From NCBI GenBank assembly GCA_036897095.1, contig JAYMSP010001576.1, positions 1-30,714 of the forward strand: DNA of 30,714 nt, given 5' to 3'. Below the pieces are notes generated by a model. The model did no database searches and was not told where the DNA came from. It saw only the letters and a program-made list of their open reading frames with translations. Below, piece by piece: positions 23,169 through 30,714 of the stretch (its first letter is position 1; each line of letters opens with the position of its first letter). A program made the translations under genes and the position numbers. The stretch is from Plantago elongata (taxonomy: Eukaryota; Streptophyta; Magnoliopsida; Lamiales; Plantaginaceae).

Positions 23169-23258
23169 ATTACTCACAATTTCTACCGCAAACATATTGT
23201 ACTATTATTGTATATGTTGTAGGGAAGGTAGAATTTGTACTCGTCATATACAAATTTA

Positions 23259-23560
23259 GGCTATGTTTTCTTCAACTTAAAATAACTTCAGTTTAGCTTA
23301 ATTTAATTAAGTTCAATTCAGTTATGTGAATTTAGACTGTGTTATCTTTAACTGAAAATCACTTCAGTTCAGTTCAACTTAATTATAATTTATACGTTAC
23401 TTCAGTTCAGTCCAATTCAGTTAAACTCGACTTAGTTATAATTTATACTTTACATCAGTTCAATTTAATTCAGTCAAATTCAGTAAACTTCAGTTGAAAA
23501 GAATACAATTTTATATTATATTTTAGCTCAATTTTATTCAGTTGAAGAAGATACTTACTC
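23259..23560. mobile_element. MITE with TTCAGTTCAGTT repeats
   Basis: The left end reads GGCTATGTTTTCTTCAACT; the right end, reverse complemented, reads GAGTAAGTATCTTCTTCAAC. TA lies on both sides (23257-23258, 23561-23562). The interior is made of degenerate CAGTTCAATTCAGT phrases, and a second copy of the left end appears at about 23329. It is noncoding; the superfamily is uncertain. Confidence 0.65.
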
Positions 23561-23564
23561 TAAA

Positions 23565-24180
23565 ATGAATGCACATAATAACCTTTTCGCATTGTCATAG
23601 TTCAGATGATCCATGTTGACATAAATTAAATCTTTAACAATTATGAAACTCAAATAATAATTGCATGTTTGAGAATTTACCAGGGCAATTGTGGACGGTA
23701 TCCAACCCAACAATTCAATAATCCAGCGTCAACAATTCGCAACCTAACACCTTCTATAATCAAACGTAAGTAAAGCTCATTAAGGCTAATAACACTTGAT
23801 TAATAAAATAGAGTCCAAAGTCTTCATGTAAACGAAAAAAATAGTGCCAAATGGCTCCTGTCTTGAACAGTTTTCCATTTTTCCTCCTGCAATTACGTTT
23901 GTCTTCTTCTCTCTTCCTCACCATCACATCACATCATCATCTTCAACAACAACCAACTCTACTCGCTTTCTAGATAGATGATACGAAGCCGTTAAACTTC
24001 TCTCTCTAACTCTCCAAGTCTCCCATTTCTTAAGACTTTGACTATTCTCCTACTATGATTGATGAGGTATAAAGAAGATTTCATTTCCTTTCTTTTCCAT
24101 CACCCTTTTGCTAGTAGTATTTGATTCCACACTCTCTTCCTTTTTCTCTGTAAAGAACCCAAAACCATTTCCTATTTTTA
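23565..24180 (+). promoter_or_regulatory. Promoter and leader of the aspartic protease gene
   Basis: No other gene is visible. The stretch 23880-24000 is pyrimidine-rich with CATCACATCACATCATCATC and CAACAACAACC, typical of plant leaders. A TATAAAG at 24068-24074 could be a TATA box, which would give a short leader, but the leader-like DNA upstream argues for an earlier start site. I cannot decide between them. Confidence 0.35.
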
Positions 24181-27100
24181 ATGGGTTTACTTCCTTTTCT
24201 CTTCTGTTTTCTAGTTTATGTCAAGAGCTGTCAAGGATTTGGGACATTCGGGTTCGATGTGCACCATAGATACTCTGATACTGTCAAGGGGTTCTTGGAC
24301 GTTGATGGCTTGCCGGAAAAAGGCTCGCTTGATTACTTCGCCGCCATGTCTCACCGTGATAAACTCTTTAAGGCTCGCCGTTTGCAGACTACTCCTGCTG
24401 ATAATTCTTCGCTCATCACTTTTTTGGGAGGCAATGATACTTACCGTGTTAGTGCTCTCGGATTGTAAGTTCTTTTGCTCTGCTAATTTGGTTCAATTGT
24501 GTGATTTTGGAATTTTCGGCATAATACGTTAAGAGATTGGAAATGAATGAACTTGAAGTTGAGCTTGATATCGATGTTTTGCTATTCATTTTGTGGAGAA
24601 TAGTATAATTGAATTGATTCCACATGTAGCTAAATTGTTCGAGGTTTTTGCTGTGATGGATTCTTTCTTGGTGGAGAATATGAACTGAAGTGATTCGATG
24701 ATTCACTACACGCTTTTGTGATGGAATTCTTTGATGGGGATTAGTGTAAACGAATTGATCAATCTTAGTTGTGATCGGAGTGTTTGTTAGAGGTTAATAT
24801 AAAGGAATTGAGTCCGTGATTAACAACAAGTTCAGGCTCAATGTTTTGATTGTGATGGAGTTGTTTTGCTTCAGAAGTCCTAAATTAGAGCACTTGGTGT
24901 ATGAGCGGATAATTTTTATTATTTTTAATGTTTATGTGTATGCAAATGTTTACGTTGAAATGGTAAGATGTTCTTCTAATAAAATTGTTATGTTTGGAAT
25001 TGGAGAAGAATTTGTGTTACAAATGAGGAAATGAGGACTTTCAAATTCCAATATTGGTAGATTAGGCCATGCTGAGATAACTATTAATGGTTTGTTCAGA
25101 AACCAGTAATTAGAGGTGTGGGCTAAGTGGCTAAAATACACTTATTTCGGGTCGTTAATGAATACTCAATAAAGTACAAGAGTAGTAACAGTGTTAAAAA
25201 CCTATTGCCTATATTCTTAACAGAGTCAGTGGCAGAGTAAGTTGTCAAGTAAGGTCACTAATAGAGCTGCCAAACGCCTTCACAAACAAAGGGTATTATA
25301 GTATATCTGGAGCAGGTGTTTGAATGGTCAGATTTGGATTCCTATTCGAAGTCCCAACTTGGATTCACCCCACTCCTCAGTGGAAGGACAATTAGTCAAT
25401 AGGAAAAAAGAAAGAAATGGTTATGTTCTCACATTCTCTTTGTTACAGTATGCGAAATAATATATTTTTGTTGTAATTGCAGCTTGCATTATTCAGTTGT
25501 TACGGTGGGAACCCCACCTGTGAGTTTCCTCGTGGCACTTGACACGGGCAGTGACTTATTTTGGTTACCATGTGATTGTACTACCTGCGTCCGTAGCTTG
25601 AATTTTACCTCAGGGAGGGTAAGTTGTATAGCACAATCTGCTTTATAGATTTGCATAAGCTTACAACTGTCTCATGTGAAAGTTTACATGAGTTGCTAAT
25701 TATTTTTTTTTGTTGGCGTTTACTTTTAACTTTGATTTGAATATGACCAATATGCTCAATAAATTTTGTAAACAGAATTTAGACCTGAACATATACAACT
25801 ATAACACGTCATCAACAAGTTCACGAGTTCCATGCAATAGTACCTTGTGTGGACCGGGAAGAGGATGTGCCCTCAGGCGAAATGCATGTGCTTATCAAGA
25901 GAATTATCTGTCCAGCAATACCTCAACTACAGGAATTTTGGTTAATGATGTCTTACACTTGGGTACTGATGCAACTCCACAAAGCCCTATTGAAGCCCCA
26001 ATTACACTAGGGTAGGTGTTTCCTTATCTCAGGAAGAAGTACCATCATAGTTTTGCTATACATCATAACATTCATAGCTCTTAGCTTCTGAGCATTTTTA
26101 CACCAAATTCCTTTTTCTAGCTTGATTCGTATCGACTGCTATTCATATTTGGATTATATGGTGAAAGTCACTTTTACAAAGTTCAGTTCATTCATGGATT
26201 TGGTATGCCAGAGCCCAGATGTTTTCAGAAATCTGCTTTCACACCATCTTATAATATAGTATTTTACTTCCACCTCTTTATCAAACTTCCGTGAGTGAAA
26301 ACATGAGTACTTCGATGGTTCCTTTCTTTCTCCTGCACCCTCATAGTCGCAAGTCCTTGCTGTGCTATACATTTGTTCACAGTTATCTTTTCTGCTTTTC
26401 AGGTGTGGAATAATCCAAACAGGTGATTTCCTGGATGGTGCTGCTATTAATGGTTTGTTTGGGCTTGGTATGGATAGTATATCTGTTCCTAGCACTTTAG
26501 CTAGCAGGGGAATAGCAGCAAATTCTTTCTCCATGTGCTTTGGTGACGATGGACTGGGAAGAATCGAATTTGGAGATAAAGGGAGTCCAGGCCAACAAGT
26601 CACGCCATTTAACATTGAAGGATCGCAGTAAGCAGTCATATTTGGGTTTGATAAATTGAGAAGTAAATTATCACCCAGGCTCCTTTTCTTTTTTGTGGTC
26701 TCCCCTGCAGTATTATGTTGCAATGTATTGATTTCTTCATTTATCTGGCAGTCCAACTTATAATGTCACGGTGACACGCATTACTGTGGGGAATAATGTC
26801 ACCAATCTTGAGTTCTCGGCCATATTTGACTCTGGCACATCATTTACATATTTGAATGACCCAGCTTACTCGGTTATTGTAGAGGGTGTAAGTCAAAACA
26901 TATATTATCTTCTTTTCTCATCAATTTTATCTTAAAACTTGTGAACTGATAATATTTTTTCTTGTTTTTTGCCAGTTTCATTCTCAAATTAATGACGAAC
27001 GTTATCAATCTGACCCTGATATTATCTTCGACTATTGTTATTCCCTAAGGTTAGTTTTGATTTGGTTAACGATATGTTTGTAATTTGCACCTTTATTTAT

Positions 27101-28140
27101 ATTTGGCTCATATTCTTGTATGCCCTGCAGTCGAGATAGTTTTATTCCCCAATTGAACTTAACAATGAGAGGTGGAAGCACACTGTATATTACGGCACCA
27201 ACAATTCTGATTCCCGGCAGGGTGAGAAGCTATAGCAGATACATATGGAAAAAAAATTGCATTCAAGATGTGCTAATTTTTTTTTTTTGCTACAGGCTGG
27301 TGGAGATGCTTATTGTTTAGCTATGGTCAGAAGTAATGATGTTAACATCATTGGACGTAAGTTTCAAATTTACAAGTTGTTACTTTCTTCATTCCATCTG
27401 CACTTGAGAAAAATGTTTGAATATAAATCAGATCCTATGATCTGAGACTCCGAGGCCTAGTGATTAAGTAAATTTTTAGCACTCTAAATAAAATTGCAAA
27501 TGTTTCTCAAACCTAATTTCTGTTTCAGCTTTTACATCACTCCTAACTATATTTATGTTACTGCTGTCCAGAAAACTTTATGACTGGTTATCGCATGGTC
27601 TTTGATCGTGAAGAGATGACTTTGGGTTGGAGAGAAGCAAATTGTAAGTCTATTCTTCTGATTTGCTTTTTCTTGCCTATGACACAATTAACTGGATTTT
27701 ACCTAGTTGAAATGGCACGATTATCCTATGTTATCCTACTAATTTTCCGTGTTAGTGTCCAAGTAGTTTAAATTAGCAGCCGCTGTGATTTTAAAAGTTG
27801 GTGCAAGCATTTGGGGCAAGTTGCATATAATAGATTAATGCATTATGTAGACCGAGTTTACTGAGTATGTCACTGCTTTTCAGGCTATGATATCAACGAC
27901 GGATCAACCACTTTTCCAACCAACAGGAATTCTACTGGAGCTCCTTCACCTTCCTCTCTAGACCCTGAAGCCACTCCAGCCAACAGAACTCGTGTTAATC
28001 CCTCACAGCCGTCTGTTCCGTTCAGGCCATCTTCTGGGAACGATGGAAGTGATGCAACTAGCTTAAGTTCCGTCTCAAATAAACTTCTGATGGTCATTTT
28101 TTCGGCTTTTGCCCATCATATCTTCATTCATTATTTTTGA
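24181..28140 (+). CDS. APF1: Aspartic protease, APF1-like, probably GPI-anchored, ten exons
   Basis: Exons: 24181-24464, 25483-25618, 25776-26011, 26403-26627, 26752-26887, 26976-27049, 27131-27221, 27296-27356, 27572-27643 and 27884-28140. All nine introns are GT-AG and the joined frame is open, giving 523 aa. It is a pepsin-type (A1 family) protease with two catalytic Asp motifs: DTGSDLFWLPC (Asp115) and FDSGTSFTYL (Asp320). The order is a signal peptide (MGLLPFLFCFLVYV...), an HHRYSD segment of the prodomain, the two-lobed catalytic domain with NGLFGLGMDSISVPS and NIIGQNFMTGY, a Ser/Pro/Thr-rich linker, then a hydrophobic C-terminus (LLMVIFSAFAHH) after small residues. That tail suggests a glycolipid anchor at the cell surface. 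APF1 and APF2 are not separable here, so the symbol is tentative. The substrate is unknown. Both catalytic motifs and all splice sites are intact. Confidence 0.95.
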
Positions 28141-28336
28141 GGTATATTGACTTCTCACATTTTTGCTGGTGAGATCTGTTTGTTTATAGTATAGGGTATA
28201 GTTATAGTAGACTACAGAAAGTTTGGGACCTGATTTCAATTTTGTATTTAAATTAAAAGGATCACGTATTTACTTATGTAGTTATATGACACGGCTAATT
28301 CTCTTCATATTTTTGAAATGTTTATATTGATATAGT
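28141..28336. other. 3' region of the aspartic protease gene
   Basis: Probable 3' untranslated region and flanking DNA. There is no clear AATAAA signal; AT-rich positioning elements are present. No other gene. Confidence 0.35.
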
Positions 28337-28344
28337 AATATTAG

Positions 28345-28904
28345 TAGGGGTGATCGTTCGAAATAATCCGATCCAATCCGATCGAAGTTCGGATTAATCT
28401 GAAGTTTCGGAGCACCTTGGGGTCAATCCGTAATCCAATCCGAATCATTCAGATCGAATCCAGATTAATCTGAATTGGATTGGATTTTTTCGGATTAATC
28501 TGAAAATAATTCGATATTATAAGAAAATAATAAAATAAATTATCCTTTCTTCCTCAACTTCCCTAAAACCTCCAAAACCTCAAAAAACAATTAGAAATGA
28601 CGAAAATGAATAAGGATGAATGGATGATTAGGGTTTATTTTGGATTTTTGTTACTAGGTTTGGATATAAGTTGCTATTTCAAATAACATTTTTCACTTTG
28701 GAAGAAGGGTATTTACTTTTTTAATAGTTTGAATTAAAATTGGATTATCAAAAACTCCGACGGATCGAATTAATCCGAAAATCTTCGGATCTCAAATATA
28801 TTAATCCGTAATCCAATCCGCACACACCGGAGCGGATCAGATTGGATCGGTTTGTTGAATTTTTAGATCAAATTTTTGAATTTCATATTTTATGATCACC
28901 TCTA
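28345..28904. mobile_element. hAT-like nonautonomous element with 8-bp TSD
   Basis: The left end reads TAGGGGTGATCG; the right end, reverse complemented, reads TAGAGGTGATCA. The 8-bp flanks AATATTAG (28337-28344) and ACTAATAG (28905-28912) match at 6 of 8 positions, fitting a hAT target-site duplication. The ends are full of degenerate AATCCGATCC and GGATTAATC repeats. The middle has no transposase. Length 560 bp. Confidence 0.75.
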
Positions 28905-28912
28905 ACTAATAG

Positions 28913-29178
28913 TATCAACTATCAAGGGTCAAATCCCTTATAGAGTGAATTGAAATTTTAAGACCACATGAAGGCTGAAAAATTTTATTATTTTTATTAT
29001 GTGGGGCCCACTTTAACTGTTTTTAAAATATTGTTATGTCATCACATTGTTCTAGTTATTTAATAAGCATATGAAGGATCAATAATGATTCTCCATTTAC
29101 TCTCAAAGCCGACATATTGATTGTGGATAAGCGGATAAAAGCAAATATTATATTAATCGAGCCACGCTTCGATATTAA
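28913..29178. other. Intergenic DNA, no feature seen
   Basis: AT-rich interval between two transposons. I see nothing in it. Confidence 0.3.
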
Positions 29179-29336
29179 GGGGTTGTTTGAAATGGAATTG
29201 TAATCGGTCCATTTGGTTCGATGAACATTGATTTGGTCTAAAATGCACTTTAAATACCCCATTTCAATTTCATTCCAAACACAATTTTACCAAAATCCAT
29301 CCAAACGTTCATTCAAATTCTATACCAATCAGTCCC
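29179..29336. mobile_element. Tourist-like MITE (PIF/Harbinger type)
   Basis: This 158-bp element starts GGGGTTGTTTGAAATGGAATTG and ends CAAATTCTATACCAATCAGT + CCC. The reverse complement of the end is GGGACTGATTGGTATAGAATT, an imperfect inverted repeat. TAA lies on both sides (29176-29178, 29337-29339). The interior matches 7675-7829 in reverse. Confidence 0.85.
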
Positions 29337-29339
29337 TAA

Positions 29340-30293
29340 ATTTTTCAATAGATCAAAGTGCTTGCCTCATTGAGAGGCATTTATTTTAAGGCAGTGTGGT
29401 ATATGAGCTAGGGATACTACAATTAGTCAGTCAGCCTTTGGCTCTTTGTAAAGCTAATCATTTTTATAGTTAATTAATCAGGCTGCCTGGTCGTTGAGAA
29501 CTGTTTGTTGTTTTCATTCATAATGCGTAATTGCATACGTCTTTAAGATAATTATTGTTATGTGTTAAAATATGATGCATTATGGGTGGTGTGTTTTGTT
29601 TAAATATTCATTGCTAGTCATAATTGATCTGGAACCATTTCAGAGTTAATCGTAATTGGTAATTGATATGAAAAAATCTTAAGACAAGTAACCATTAAAA
29701 AGTTGTTAAGTGGATGATGGATAAGTATACAAAGTTACATGAAAAATATTTGTTGATTTTTGGTTTCAGAGATCAAACAACGTTCCATGTTTTAATACTA
29801 CTGTGAACTTCGTCTCCGGGAGATCAGCTTGGGTCGCGGAGAGTCTTTTTACCTCGCTTCGAAGAAGTGCTCGACTGACAGAGGTCTTTTAAAGCTCGAC
29901 CAGTAGGGAGAGTATAATTATCGATCTCAGTCCAAAAGGATTGGTCACTTATCGCAATTGATTAGTGATTAAACCATGAGAACTAGATTAAAATAGATGT
30001 TTTTAACTGGATTTATTAGATTTTTAACCAGTCTATCGTTCCATTTGTTGCATTACTGTTTCAAAGGGATGATGGTGCATTATTTTCATGTCCAAGTAAA
30101 GAGTGAATGAAACCACAAAAGGGAGGCCAATGAAAAGCAGAACCAATAGGTATACAGTGTGAGTGTGATGCATATAGTTATGGTAGGGCTGCAATTTGCC
30201 TCCACTTGTTCATGCAAAGAACCAATACCTTTCACTTTCATTATTTTAGAAATGAATCCAATTATCTGTGAGGATCAAAGATCTTTGTATGCA
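29340..30293. other. Intergenic DNA, one balanced-composition patch
   Basis: Mostly AT-rich. At about 29800-29960 the composition is clearly more GC-rich (CTCCGGGAGATCAGCTTGGG, GTGCTCGACTGACAGAGG), unlike its surroundings. I do not recognise it and it shows no long open frame. The right-hand part leads into a TATA box and may be promoter. Confidence 0.3.
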
Positions 30294-30300
30294 TATAAAG
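30294..30300 (+). promoter_or_regulatory. TATA box of a possible truncated gene
   Basis: TATAAAG lies about 100 bp before an ATG at 30393, with a CA-rich, leader-like sequence between (TTCACTCCTTACAAAAAACA). This is typical plant promoter and leader spacing. Confidence 0.45.
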
Positions 30301-30392
30301 AGCAATGACATTTCCATTCAACTCTCATTCCAGAATTTCATCTTCACTCCTTACAAAAAACAGTGAGCTCAGCTCCGTTCTAGCATTGATCA

Positions 30393-30480
30393 ATGGCTGC
30401 GATTAGGCTTGTCAATGGGTTCAAACCGGTCCAATCCAAACCATTATATAGTATCCGGCTTAAAATTCACAACCGACCCA
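30393..30480 (+). pseudogene. Possible gene start cut by a repeat element
   Basis: After a TATA box and leader-like DNA, ATGGCTGCGAT begins a reading frame that passes at 30404 into TAGGCTTGTCAATGGGTTCA, a start typical of hAT-like MITEs, and stops at about 30480. The natural reading is that an element inserted within the first four codons. The gene beyond the insertion would lie outside the window, so I cannot identify it. Confidence 0.35.
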
Positions 30481-30560
30481 TATAATTTAAAACCGGAACC
30501 GGAACCGTTGTAATTTAATAAAACCGGAACCGGAACCGGAACCGAAATACTCTAAAACCA
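30404..30560 (+). repeat. hAT-like repeat start with ACCGGA tandem units
   Basis: It begins TAGGCTTGTCAATGGG, then runs into degenerate AACCGGTCC and (GGAACC)n units at 30491-30545. It resembles the terminal regions of hAT MITEs such as 28345-28904, but only one end is in the window. Confidence 0.5.
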
Positions 30561-30578
30561 TCTGGAAGACTGGAACCA

Positions 30579-30714
30579 ATTTCTTTTCTTCTAACGTTAC
30601 TTCTTCTCCTGCTTTTTCTTTCTTCTTCTCTCTTTTATTCTCTTCTTTCTTCTTCTCTCTTTTCTTCTTTTCTCCTGTTCTTTCTTCTTCTTCTCTCTTT
30701 TCTTCTTCTTGCTT
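30579..30714 (+). repeat. Polypyrimidine (TTC/TCT)n tract
   Basis: A run of TTCTTCTCTC-type units reaches the window end with very few purines. It could be low-complexity DNA, part of the preceding element, or the leader of a gene beyond the window. Confidence 0.8.

Noticed and set aside
24449..25141. Several short open frames on both strands in intron 1 of the protease gene
   Set aside because: They fall in a 1-kb intron with clean splice sites and show no family motif.
26154..26756. 200-codon minus-strand open frame across the aspartic protease gene
   Set aside because: It lies opposite exon 4 and introns of a well-supported gene, and its protein has no recognisable motif. It is a shadow frame.

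Overview
This is nuclear DNA from a flowering plant, almost certainly a eudicot. It is AT-rich and has three multi-exon genes with GT-AG introns and plant-type proteins. The intergenic space is filled with short plant transposons. The family or genus cannot be fixed from the sequence alone.

Layout. 1-950: upstream DNA with a small 30-bp repeat and a MITE remnant. 1061-2948 (+): a complete five-exon gene for a 12-oxophytodienoate reductase-type flavoenzyme (368 aa). 3458-5568 (-): a complete four-exon vacuolar iron transporter (239 aa), convergent with the first gene. 5.7-24 kb: about 18 kb with no host gene I can support, made of transposon layers. These are a tRNA-derived SINE at 6.6 kb with a 16-bp target-site duplication, an internally deleted Ty1/copia element at 8.4-10.3 kb, four Stowaway-like MITEs between 10.4 and 14.7 kb, a Cassandra-like solo LTR carrying a 5S rRNA-like segment at 13.2 kb, two PIF/Harbinger-like MITEs head to tail at 16.3-17.6 kb, a second SINE copy at 20.3 kb, a MITE-in-MITE nest with a minisatellite at 20.6-21.5 kb, and a 1.68-kb solo LTR at 21.5-23.2 kb. 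24181-28140 (+): a complete ten-exon aspartic protease of the APF1-like, probably GPI-anchored class (523 aa). 28.3-30.7 kb: a hAT-like element, another small MITE, and a promoter plus start codon at about 30.3-30.4 kb that runs directly into a repeat.

The three host genes belong to unrelated processes (oxylipin or enone reduction, vacuolar iron and manganese storage, cell-surface proteolysis) and show no sign of working as a cluster. I found no new biological system. What merits a second look is the transposon structure: several complete elements whose target-site duplications can be read by eye, a gag-to-RT deletion, nested insertions, and a possible gene start cut by an element.
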